Source: Mariniradius saccharolyticus AK6 (GTDB taxonomy: Bacteria > Bacteroidota > Bacteroidia > Cytophagales > Cyclobacteriaceae). Taken from it: a DNA stretch of 64,000 bases. The position numbers and the translations under genes are program-made. Shown here one piece after another: positions 8,575 to 16,340 of the stretch (the first letter of the stretch is position 1; each line of letters opens with the position of its first letter). The notes beneath the pieces are model-generated. The model was not told where the DNA came from, ran no database searches, and saw only the letters and a list, made by a program, of their open reading frames with translations. Location of the stretch: the NCBI RefSeq assembly GCF_000330725.2, contig NZ_AMZY02000013.1, positions 124,001 to 188,000 of the forward strand, read 5' to 3'.

Positions 8575-8610
8575 AAAATGTGCTGACCGTCAATAGTCAG
8601 CATATTTTTT
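8573..8610. terminator. Bidirectional terminator between small lipoprotein and response regulator
   Basis: Stem TGCTGAC (8581-8587) / GTCAGCA (8596-8602), extended outward by an A-run pairing with a T-run (8573-8578 with 8605-8610). It is symmetrical, ends both convergent transcripts, and its loop contains the stop codon of the regulator gene. Confidence 0.82.
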
Positions 8611-9747
8611 CACGTCGTCCAGACTGATGGTTTTTTCACCCAAGATCACCAGTCTCTCCACCACATTTCTGAGTTCCCTTATATTCCCGGTCCAGGGAAA
8701 TTCCTGTAGCTTAGCAACTGCAGCAGGGGAGATGTCTTTTTTGGCCGTGCCATACTCTTTAGCTATGTCATCCAAGAATTTTTCCACCAAAAGTGGGATA
8801 TCTTCTTTTCTGTCTTTGAGCGCAGGAACTTGAATAAGGATTACACTCAATCTATGGTAAAGATCTTCCCTAAAAGTGCCGTCCTCGATGGCCTTTTTGA
8901 GATCTTTATTGGTGGCTGCCAAGACACGGACGTCCACTTTGATATCCTTATCACCTCCCACACGGGTAATTTTATTTTCCTGCAATGCTCTCAGTACTTT
9001 GGACTGGGCTGATAAACTCATGTCTCCAACTTCGTCCAGAAACAAGGTACCCTTGTCAGCTTGTTCAAATTTGCCTATCCTTTGTTTTACCGCAGAGGTA
9101 AAGGAGCCCTTTTCATGCCCAAAAAGTTCGCTCTCGATCAACTCTGCCGGGATCGCTGCGCAGTTTACGGCTACAAAAGGCTCATTTGATCGGTTGCTTT
9201 TTTGGTGGAGCCAGTGGGCGACAAGTTCTTTTCCGGTACCGTTTGGGCCAGTGATTAGCACCCTTGCGTCGGTCGGCGCAACTTTCTCAATTGTCTGTTT
9301 CACATGCTTGATCTCGGACGACTCGCCCACCATATCGAGCTTTTGGGAAAGCTTTTTTCTAAGAACCTTGGTCTCGGATACGAGATTCTTCTTTTCCAGT
9401 GCATTTCTGACTGTGAGCAGCAGCCTATTGAGGTCGGGGGGCTTTGGTACAAAATCAAAGGCACCCTTTTTGGTGGCCTCGACTGCGGTTTCGATCGAGC
9501 CATGCGCCGAGATCATGATAAATTGCGGTTGACGCTCTAATTCGGCGGCTCTTTCCAGAACTTCGAGGCCATCCATTTTCGGCATTTTGATATCGCAAAG
9601 GACAAGATCAAAGTCTTCTTCTTGCATCATTTTCAAGCCTTGTTCACCGTCTTGTGCTTCGAAAATCTTATAGTTTTCGTACTCGAGGATTTCACGAAGC
9701 GTGGATCGGATGATTCTTTCATCATCGATAATGAGGATTTTTGACAT
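8590..9747 (-). CDS. NtrC-like response regulator: receiver plus AAA+ domain, no DNA-binding domain
   Basis: A 385-residue protein with an N-terminal receiver domain (phospho-acceptor D52 in CDIKMPK, K102 in PKPPD) and a sigma-54-activator-type AAA+ domain. Walker A is GPNGTGKE (167-174) and Walker B is LFLDEVGD (235-242). The loop that contacts sigma-54, normally GAFTGA, reads GSFTSA (214-219). The chain stops at NIRELRNVVERL...KKYADY, right after the AAA+ domain, so the usual C-terminal Fis-type helix-turn-helix is absent. It therefore probably does not bind DNA by itself and may not drive sigma-54 in the normal way. No histidine kinase gene is adjacent. The start codon lies about 20 nt beyond the 3' end of the RNase P RNA gene, on the same strand. 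A conserved Bacteroidota type. Confidence 0.88.
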   Translation of the reverse strand: MSKILIIDDERIIRSTLREILEYENYKIFEAQDGEQGLKMMQEEDFDLVLCDIKMPKMDGLEVLERAAELERQPQFIMISAHGSIETAVEATKKGAFDFVPKPPDLNRLLLTVRNALEKKNLVSETKVLRKKLSQKLDMVGESSEIKHVKQTIEKVAPTDARVLITGPNGTGKELVAHWLHQKSNRSNEPFVAVNCAAIPAELIESELFGHEKGSFTSAVKQRIGKFEQADKGTLFLDEVGDMSLSAQSKVLRALQENKITRVGGDKDIKVDVRVLAATNKDLKKAIEDGTFREDLYHRLSVILIQVPALKDRKEDIPLLVEKFLDDIAKEYGTAKKDISPAAVAKLQEFPWTGNIRELRNVVERLVILGEKTISLDDVKKYADY

Positions 9748-9765
9748 GGTTTTGTTTTTTTAAAA

Positions 9766-10177
9766 AAGTGCAAGCCTATAAGCCGGGTTCTGTTCCTCCC
9801 TTTTTGGGGATTTACCTGCCATCTATCTAGGCGCAGGTTTACACCAGCGCTCAATCGACCTACCCGTTCCGCATCAAGGCGAGCAACCTTGTCTGGAACA
9901 AGTCCCAGGGCGGAACCTATTTGGTCTTTCAACCCATAAGGTTTACCGTGCCCCCTTCATCGCTGTTGGGGCGGTGGGCTCTTACTCCACCTTTTCACCC
10001 TTACCCCAATCCCAAATGAGATCGGGGCGGTATATTTTCTGCGGCACTGTCTGTCAGCTTGTCGTCGCCAACAAGCTGCCTTCCTGTTAGGAAGTATGGC
10101 GCTCTATGTTGCCCGGACTTTCCTCTTTCCAATTCCGAAAGAATTCGGAATGGCCAGCGACAAGTCGGCTTGCACTT
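9766..10177 (-). ncRNA. rnpB: RNase P RNA (class A)
   Basis: Read on the minus strand, this region has the hallmark RNase P RNA core. Near the 5' end lies GAGGAAAGTCCGGGC, followed by a hairpin containing CTTCCTAACAGGAAG, and near the 3' end lies CAGAACCCGGCTTATAG. The two ends pair perfectly over 11 bp (AAGTGCAAGCC at the 5' end with GGCTTGCACTT at the 3' end), forming helix P1 and fixing the boundaries. A T-run directly follows helix P1 on the minus strand and would act as terminator. The RNA is the catalytic subunit that removes tRNA 5' leaders. The response regulator gene starts about 20 nt downstream on the same strand. Confidence 0.95.
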
Positions 10178-10179
10178 TG

Positions 10180-10187
10180 CAATGTTA
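10180..10187 (-). promoter_or_regulatory. Possible -7 element of the rnpB promoter
   Basis: On the minus strand these bases read TAACATTG, one mismatch from TAnnTTTG, placed so that transcription would begin at helix P1. No good -33 element was found, so support is limited to position and the -7 match. Confidence 0.35.
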
Positions 10188-10459
10188 ATGATTTAAACTG
10201 ACTATTTGTTCCGAAGGTCAGGTTTTTGGAGTCGTGTTTTTCCCGTTTTGAAATCAAAAATCCGGATTTCTGAATGGTTTCAAAATAATAACCTTCAATG
10301 AGGATTGGCGACTTCAAACGACAGAAAACATTTGAAACTGACTGTGAAATTTTAATGAAATAAATTTTAATGAAAAAAAATACGGATGTTAAAAACAATT
10401 GTCCCCATATACTGTTTTACTTCCAAAGGCTTTATAGCTTTTCTTCATAGTGCTGGGTT

Positions 10460-10488
10460 GAACCGCTCCCCTTGGGGGCGGTTCTTTT
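10460..10488 (+). terminator. Strong plus-strand rho-independent terminator without an upstream gene
   Basis: The arms GAACCGCTCCC and GGGGGCGGTTC form an 11-bp stem with one G-T pair and a three-base loop, followed by TTTTC. On the minus strand the downstream side is not T-rich, so it works on the plus strand. Confidence 0.75.
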
Positions 10489-10562
10489 CGTTATAGACCA
10501 TTGTTGTTCACATCCTAGCTTGAGTAGTCCTTTATCCCTAGATTTGAAAAAAAAATACGAGA

Positions 10563-11126
10563 ATGATTTTGGTAGGCAACGCGGTTATCAGTGACGATAT
10601 CAAGGAACAATTTTTTGTTTGTGATTTGGAGAAATGCAAGGGTGCTTGTTGTGTAGAAGGAGATTCGGGGGCACCGTTGGAAGACTCAGAGACTGAAGTA
10701 TTGGAAGAAATCTATTCCATTGTCAAGGACTACATCACGGAAGAAGGAAGAAAGGCTATTGAAAGCCAGGGCACTTGGGTTATCGATAAGGATGGAGACA
10801 AATGCACACCTACAATCGGCGACAACCGAGAGTGTGCATATGCACTCTACGATGAAAAGGGAATCTTGAAGTGTGGGATCGAGCAGGCATACCTGGACGG
10901 AAAAATCGATTTCAAAAAACCGATCAGTTGCCATCTTTACCCAATCAGGGTCAAGAAATACGATGATTTTGAGGCACTCAATTACGATCGCTGGCATATA
11001 TGCAGCCCAGCTTGCACACTTGGTAGCAAACTGGGCGTTCCTGTTTACAAGTTCCTTAAGGATGCGCTAGTCAGAAAGTATGGCGAAGACTGGTATGCGG
11101 AACTCGTTCGGGAAATTGAAGGGTAG
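10563..11126 (+). CDS. DUF3109 family cysteine-rich protein
   Basis: A 187-residue cytoplasmic protein with the cysteine spacing of the DUF3109/YkgJ-like group. [11 protein letters not shown] is near residues 21-31. Further cysteines follow in DKCTP, RECAY and LKCGIE, then ISCHLYPIR and [10 protein letters not shown]. Eight or more conserved cysteines and a histidine suggest metal or Fe-S binding, but the role is not established. The C-terminal part (residues ~140-187) is helical and ends shortly after the last cysteine cluster. It stands alone, downstream of a strong terminator and convergent with the next gene (18 nt apart, no obvious terminator between them). Confidence is high for the family, none for a precise function. 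Confidence 0.88.
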   Translation: MILVGNAVISDDIKEQFFVCDLEKCKGACCVEGDSGAPLEDSETEVLEEIYSIVKDYITEEGRKAIESQGTWVIDKDGDKCTPTIGDNRECAYALYDEKGILKCGIEQAYLDGKIDFKKPISCHLYPIRVKKYDDFEALNYDRWHICSPACTLGSKLGVPVYKFLKDALVRKYGEDWYAELVREIEG

Positions 11127-11144
11127 GGAAAAGCCACAGCCCTC

Positions 11145-12293
11145 CTAAACCTTAATATAGATTTTTCTTTTGTCCATCACATATCCTATACACCATATCA
11201 AAGACATGTAAGCGATGGCAAACAGGAAAGAGGCTGTCTTGGATCCAAGCCAGCTTGTAAATAGCCCCGAGTAAATCGCACCTTTCAAGCTGTTTTCACC
11301 CACTGGAATCGCGTACATAATGTCGATTACGAGCCAAGCAAATATGTACAAAATCAATGGGTTCCTGCCAAAGACCTCGAGCGGATAAGTCCATTTATTG
11401 AACTTTTGCACTTCGATGATAAGTACCAAAAATCCGAGAACGATTAAGTCTAAGCCCACAGTCAAAAGTACGTAGGAACTCGTCCAAATCTTCTTGTTGA
11501 TGGGGAATGCCAATTCCCAAATCACGCTGAAACCGACGGCGATCAAGCCCGCCAATAGGAGCGCTTTCACGGTGCGCTTGTTGTTCCCGATTTGTTGGAT
11601 AAATTTCCCGGCCAAAAAGCCTGCAATTACATTGACCACAGATGGCCAGGTACTCAAAACTCCCTCGGGGTCGAAAGGAATCCCTTCGCCTGTATAGAGA
11701 TTTTTTGCGCCAATCAACCAAAGGTCCAATTTCAAAGCCGCGTTTCCTTCCAAGGAATAAGGGTCTTCCGGATTTCCGAAGAAGTAAAGGACACCCCAAT
11801 ATCCCAACAGCGACAGGATACTGAAAATGATTGCACCTCTTTTTCCAATATAATACAGGACCAAGGAAGCGATCAAATAGCAAAGTGCGATCCTCTGCAA
11901 AACACCCAAAAGCCTGACAGCAGACCAGTCAATCATACTGACAACGCCGGTTTCATTCGTCTCGAAGAACGGGAAAGCATTGAGCCCCCATCCTATGAGG
12001 AAAATCAATGCAGCACGTTTGAACACTTTTTTCAGAAATGCCCCTTGGCTCATTTTTTCCATCTTTTTCATGGAAAAGCTCATGGCGTTGCCAACGACAA
12101 ACAGGAATGTCGGAAACACCAAATCCGTAATGGTAAATCCATGCCAATCGGCGTGCAGCAGAGGGGAGAATACGTTGGACCAATCGCCAGGCGTATTGAC
12201 TACGATCATCAAAGCGATGGTCAATCCCCTCAATACATCGAGGGCCAGGTAGCGTTCCTGCATAGGGATTCCGAGGGTGGGGGTTTGGGGCAT
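11145..12293 (-). CDS. HGSNAT/DUF5009-type multi-pass membrane acyltransferase-like protein
   Basis: A 382-residue integral membrane protein related to heparan-alpha-glucosaminide N-acetyltransferase and the DUF1624/DUF5009 group. The N-terminal hallmark RYLALDVLRGLTIALMIVVN is followed by HGFTITDLVFPTFLFVVGNA, the segment that in this family holds the first helix and the conserved D-PxF-F motif. About ten hydrophobic helices follow to the C-terminus. Family members are thought to move an acetyl group across the membrane to a glucosaminide, so a role in cell-envelope or scavenged glycan modification is plausible; a GH20 hexosaminidase lies 4 kb away. The start at 12293 has an in-frame ATG alternative at 12263 that matches the usual N-terminus better. 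The acceptor is unknown. Confidence 0.85.
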   Translation of the reverse strand: MPQTPTLGIPMQERYLALDVLRGLTIALMIVVNTPGDWSNVFSPLLHADWHGFTITDLVFPTFLFVVGNAMSFSMKKMEKMSQGAFLKKVFKRAALIFLIGWGLNAFPFFETNETGVVSMIDWSAVRLLGVLQRIALCYLIASLVLYYIGKRGAIIFSILSLLGYWGVLYFFGNPEDPYSLEGNAALKLDLWLIGAKNLYTGEGIPFDPEGVLSTWPSVVNVIAGFLAGKFIQQIGNNKRTVKALLLAGLIAVGFSVIWELAFPINKKIWTSSYVLLTVGLDLIVLGFLVLIIEVQKFNKWTYPLEVFGRNPLILYIFAWLVIDIMYAIPVGENSLKGAIYSGLFTSWLGSKTASFLFAIAYMSLIWCIGYVMDKRKIYIKV

Positions 12294-12548
12294 AAATTAG
12301 ATGGGGTATTTATTGTCAATTACCCTAAACATAAGGAAAAATTTTCTTGCGCGTAGAATCTGAAGGGTGAAGAATCAAATAGTAGAATATAAACCTGAAA
12401 GGAAACCAATTTCTTGAAAGAAATTCCGATTTCTCTCAAATAGCCACTGGATTCAAAATATAACGTTCTTGGCTCTTGAATTTTCGTGTTTATTTTTTAA
12501 CTTGTTGATTGTTAGATTTTTATAGTTAAATTTTTAATTTTCATCGAA

Positions 12549-13961
12549 ATGAAATACTCAATTTTACTACTTCAAATCATTCTCCTTGTCGCGTCTTGCA
12601 ACCAAAAACCGAAAGGTGGTAGCGATTCGCCCGATCCCGTGCAGGTTAACTCAGACAGTTTGGTCATTAAGGATCGCTACGTGGTTATTTTGAACCCGGA
12701 ACGTTTCCCATCGAGTCTGGAAAAGTTCGGATTGGTGGAAGGAGACACCAGTCAGAAGTTGATGGATGACGTGAAAAGTCACAAAGAAAATTTAATTAAG
12801 GAAATGCAAGTTTACGTCCCTGATTCCTTAATCAACAAAGAGATATATTACTTTACCAATTTTGTAGTGGGTTATTATGGATTCTTGACGCCCAATCAAA
12901 AAGATGCCCTCGAAAGAGACACTTCCAATGTGTCAGAGATCATTCCAGACTTTCTGATTGATGTCAACCAAACGCAGATTCCCCAAGGAAGACCCATCCA
13001 GCAGGGGAGACCGATTCAGCAGGGAGGTACATTAGGGAATGACTGGAATTTTGATGTTTCAAAGGTTACAAGTTATGCTATTTCGAGTGTCGGGGGGCCA
13101 ATTGCTAACGTGAATTTCCCTACAAAACGCGTCTGGATTTTTGATTCTGGTATAGATGCAGATCACCCAAGTTTGGTAAACGCTGTTGATAGGCCAAGGG
13201 GGATCGCTTTTCCGCATGGAAACAACAATGATCCCCACAACGATGTCTTGGGACATGGTACCCATGTTGCAGGAATAGTCGCTGCAAGAGGCGGTCTGGT
13301 TGACAATGGGAAATTGATGAGGATAAACGGAGTTGTTCCGAGCGCCAAAGTTGTTTCTATTAAGATAATTAATTCAAAAGGTTTTACTACCCTTGGCTTT
13401 TTGAACGCTGCATTGGACACGGTCTCAAATCCAATCAAAGGAGCAAAACCGGGAGATGTAATATTACTGGCACTAGGAGCGCGAAAATCAATAGCTGCTT
13501 GTCAAACTTTTGTCCCTAACACTGTTGGGAGATTGAAGATGTTGGCTCAAAAAGATGTCTACATTGTTATGTCTGCAGGCAACTGCGAGGTTGTTGGGCC
13601 GAATGGTGCTTGTGCAACTTCTGCAAATAGAAACTCTCTGACAAACTGGCCTGGCTGTATATCTGGGACAAATATCTTTACGATCGGATCTGTCGATAAT
13701 TTAGAAACCACTATCGGGGGTATTTCGAGCTTCAGCTATTATGGCGACCCATCCGTAGATTTTCTATCGCCTGGCAATAACGTATTATCCTGCTATTTGG
13801 CTGATAGTGTTGTGAGATATTCCGGCACTTCGATGTCAGCGGCCTTGTTTGCAGGCCTACTGTATTCTGTAGATTCTTGGCCATCTGAAAAAATACGGTT
13901 CCAAGACTACACGAATCCCTTGGATAGCAAAGTTTATAAAATTCCAATCAGGAGACCCTAA
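12549..13961 (+). CDS. Subtilisin-like serine peptidase lipoprotein (S8 family)
   Basis: A 470-residue exported protease. The signal peptide ends in the lipobox VASC (Cys17). Residues ~40-140 resemble an inhibitor-I9-type propeptide (YVVILNP...). A linker with the repeated hexapeptide QGRPIQ (146-158) follows, then the S8 catalytic domain. Catalytic residues are visible: D199 in FDSGID, H236 in GHGTHVAG, oxyanion N345 in MSAGN and S428 in GTSMS. Five cysteines in the domain may form disulfides. The domain ends about 40 residues after the catalytic serine with no secretion-sorting domain, so it is probably membrane-anchored through the lipid. Neighbouring genes on both sides are on the opposite strand, so it is monocistronic. 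Confidence 0.92.
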   Translation: MKYSILLLQIILLVASCNQKPKGGSDSPDPVQVNSDSLVIKDRYVVILNPERFPSSLEKFGLVEGDTSQKLMDDVKSHKENLIKEMQVYVPDSLINKEIYYFTNFVVGYYGFLTPNQKDALERDTSNVSEIIPDFLIDVNQTQIPQGRPIQQGRPIQQGGTLGNDWNFDVSKVTSYAISSVGGPIANVNFPTKRVWIFDSGIDADHPSLVNAVDRPRGIAFPHGNNNDPHNDVLGHGTHVAGIVAARGGLVDNGKLMRINGVVPSAKVVSIKIINSKGFTTLGFLNAALDTVSNPIKGAKPGDVILLALGARKSIAACQTFVPNTVGRLKMLAQKDVYIVMSAGNCEVVGPNGACATSANRNSLTNWPGCISGTNIFTIGSVDNLETTIGGISSFSYYGDPSVDFLSPGNNVLSCYLADSVVRYSGTSMSAALFAGLLYSVDSWPSEKIRFQDYTNPLDSKVYKIPIRRP

Positions 13962-13987
13962 TTCTCTAATGGCGTCAGTTTCAGGCT

Positions 13988-16216
13988 TTATTTGGAGATC
14001 ATTATTTCCTTATTCATCCGAGTAATCTCAGATTGAATCGAGGAAAGAATTCGCTTTGTGGCTGGATTATCCCTAAGCTGGTCAAACATCGGATTGTTAT
14101 CAATTTTGAATCTATCTACCCATTTTTTGCTTGCTGCAAGATTCAGGAATTTGAGCGCATTGAGCTGATCTCCTTTTATGGCGTATATCGCGGCGGTGTT
14201 GAAATAGAATTCAGTGTCCTGTGTTTCGTTGTTGATTTCTATCAAATGAAGGTGGAGTGATGCATTCAATAGATTTTCGGCTTCTATATTGTCTCCGTCC
14301 TTTGTGAAAATGAACGCCAAATAAATCGGCGCATATGCCCATACATCGTTTGCGATATTGGGGTGAATCTTGATAGAACGGCTCAGAAATCCTTTTGCCG
14401 AATCAAAGTCCTGGACGAAAAAGCTGATAATCCCAGCGGTCTCGAGTATTTTGGACGCGTCCTCAAATGAGGCCGTTTTTTCATCCAGGTTAGAATAAGA
14501 GACCGTGTCAATTAATTGTAGAACCAAAGGGATTTGAGCACGAGCCAAATCTTTTTCATTCTTGGCCAAATAAGTCAGTGCAAGTTGCTCGTAGGTCTCT
14601 CTCGCCGGAGTTCTTTCAATGGACTTGTTCAAATATGAAATGGCCAAATCATAGTTGCCAAGTAATCTATGTGCCCAGCCCATGTTTTGATAGGGAATGT
14701 ATAGGTTCGGGTTATACCCTGATGCAACGCTTTGCCAATGTAAAGCCTGGGGAAGGTCTCCAAGCGAAAAAAGATTGGAAGCTTTGTTTCCTATTGCCTG
14801 ATGAAAGTAAGGATTGATTTCCAAGGCTTTATTGTTCAATTCAAGCGCTTTGTCATATTTTCCCTGGTAATTGTAGGTCACAGCAAGAGACTTGTATCCC
14901 TCCGCAGAATTCGAGTCCAGTTTGATTGCGAAAAGACTACAGGTGATCGCTGAATCTATCCAAATTCGCTCCGATTTAGTCAAGTAATACTTCAGGCTAT
15001 AGGCATCAGCCAGTCCGGACCAAGCGAGCGAGCTCTTTGGATCTATTTTTATCGCTTGCCTAAATTCTGAAATTGCTTTCGGTAAGGCGTCAAGGCTATA
15101 CTTGACATAGAACTCTTTTCCTCGTTGGTAATGTTCGTGAGCGCTTGCACTGGAATTTCGCCAATTTTCAATATGGTAAATGTTTTTTTCGGTTAACGGA
15201 ATTCCAATTTTTGACGCCACGTTGCGTGCAATATCACCCTCGATTTGAAGTAGGTTGCTGGTATTGAATTCATAGTCTTGTTCCCAAACCGGATTCGTGG
15301 AGTTAGCTGCCCACAGCTTCACCTGAAAATGATTTGTTTGCTTGTCTTCTACGATGCGACCTGAAATCAGGAAGTTTACATTCAGTTCGTCGAAAACGGT
15401 TTTGGTTGGGTTTATTCCCTCATAAAGATCTGTACGGGCTTTTGGGCTTACAAAAAGTTCAGGAAAATAGGAATGGATCATGTAAAGGTCGTTCCTAATG
15501 TTCATCCCGAGCTGCTCGTTTTCTCCGCTGTAGTCTATAGGCAAAATGGCGAGTGTTGGGGGAAAGGCAATAGAATTAGTGCCGAAATTCCCAAAGTGAT
15601 AAATCAACATCACGATCAGCGAAATGGATGCAAAAATAAATCCACCTGTGACAAACTTCTTCACCCGACTCTCCAACAATTTCGCCAGGTCCCCACGCTT
15701 GGGCACCGCCAAGCCCTCATTGGCCAAGGCAAAAATTTCCACGTTTTCGTCCACGTTTTTCAAGTGGAATTTACCCAAATCGACGAAAGGGAATGATGGA
15801 TCATTGGCGATGTCCTCCTTGATGCTCTTCGAGAAAAGGACGCTGTTGGGATGTCCAAGCGTTTGCAGGCGTGATGCAATATTCACCGCATCCCCAAACA
15901 CGTCGTGCGCGTCCTCTATGATTTCCCCAAAATGGACACCGATCCTGAGACTTAGTTCCTTGGATTTGAAATAGTACTGCTGCAATTCCAAAGCGGCTGC
16001 GATAGCCTCCCTACCGGAAGGATATGAACTCAATATGCCGTCGCCCATTTCCTTGACCAACTTGCCATGGTATTTTTTGATAACTTGCTGGTGGATGCGG
16101 ACATTTCTTTTCACCATTTGGTAGGCCATCTCCTCATCCCGGCCCATCATGGCGGTATAGCCGACTATGTCCGAAAACATAATCGCGGCACAGGTTTTTC
16201 TCACTTCCGTTTTCAT
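13988..16216 (-). CDS. Class III adenylate/guanylate cyclase with membrane segment and TPR repeats
   Basis: A 742-residue protein. The N-terminal class III cyclase domain (~5-170) has the metal aspartates D16 (MFSDIVGYT) and D59 (EMGDG), and DVFGDAVNIASRL with D109, N112 and R116, the substrate and transition-state residues of active cyclases. One transmembrane helix lies at about 189-208, so the cyclase is cytoplasmic. Next comes a TolB/FlgO-like domain (~215-340; LAILPIDYSGENEQLG). At least eight tetratricopeptide repeats follow to the C-terminus, predicted outside the membrane. Proteins with this order are common in Cytophagales. They probably make cAMP in response to an envelope signal sensed by the TPR part; the nucleotide is inferred. 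The gene is divergent from the hexosaminidase gene. Confidence 0.88.
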   Translation of the reverse strand: MKTEVRKTCAAIMFSDIVGYTAMMGRDEEMAYQMVKRNVRIHQQVIKKYHGKLVKEMGDGILSSYPSGREAIAAALELQQYYFKSKELSLRIGVHFGEIIEDAHDVFGDAVNIASRLQTLGHPNSVLFSKSIKEDIANDPSFPFVDLGKFHLKNVDENVEIFALANEGLAVPKRGDLAKLLESRVKKFVTGGFIFASISLIVMLIYHFGNFGTNSIAFPPTLAILPIDYSGENEQLGMNIRNDLYMIHSYFPELFVSPKARTDLYEGINPTKTVFDELNVNFLISGRIVEDKQTNHFQVKLWAANSTNPVWEQDYEFNTSNLLQIEGDIARNVASKIGIPLTEKNIYHIENWRNSSASAHEHYQRGKEFYVKYSLDALPKAISEFRQAIKIDPKSSLAWSGLADAYSLKYYLTKSERIWIDSAITCSLFAIKLDSNSAEGYKSLAVTYNYQGKYDKALELNNKALEINPYFHQAIGNKASNLFSLGDLPQALHWQSVASGYNPNLYIPYQNMGWAHRLLGNYDLAISYLNKSIERTPARETYEQLALTYLAKNEKDLARAQIPLVLQLIDTVSYSNLDEKTASFEDASKILETAGIISFFVQDFDSAKGFLSRSIKIHPNIANDVWAYAPIYLAFIFTKDGDNIEAENLLNASLHLHLIEINNETQDTEFYFNTAAIYAIKGDQLNALKFLNLAASKKWVDRFKIDNNPMFDQLRDNPATKRILSSIQSEITRMNKEIMISK

Positions 16217-16340
16217 CTAAAAATCATCAATGATGGAAACTCACACAAACAATCGAGGTCAAAACCATGATTTTCAATCCAATGCATTAATTTAACGAAA
16301 TAAAAACAACCATGTCTTTCTTTATATTAATAATATATAA

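Larger units (their letters stand above)
10178..10562. other. Non-coding stretch between rnpB and the DUF3109 gene
   Basis: About 385 nt without a convincing gene. It includes a partial direct duplication around 10350-10375 (AAATTTTAATGAAA, twice) and a strong plus-strand terminator at 10460-10488. No protein-coding gene on the plus strand lies between that terminator and 8574, so a short plus-strand RNA may be encoded here (see findings). Confidence 0.5.

Noticed and set aside
10087..10398. 103-residue minus-strand frame upstream of rnpB
   Set aside because: It overlaps the RNase P RNA and its promoter region; the RNA explains the sequence.
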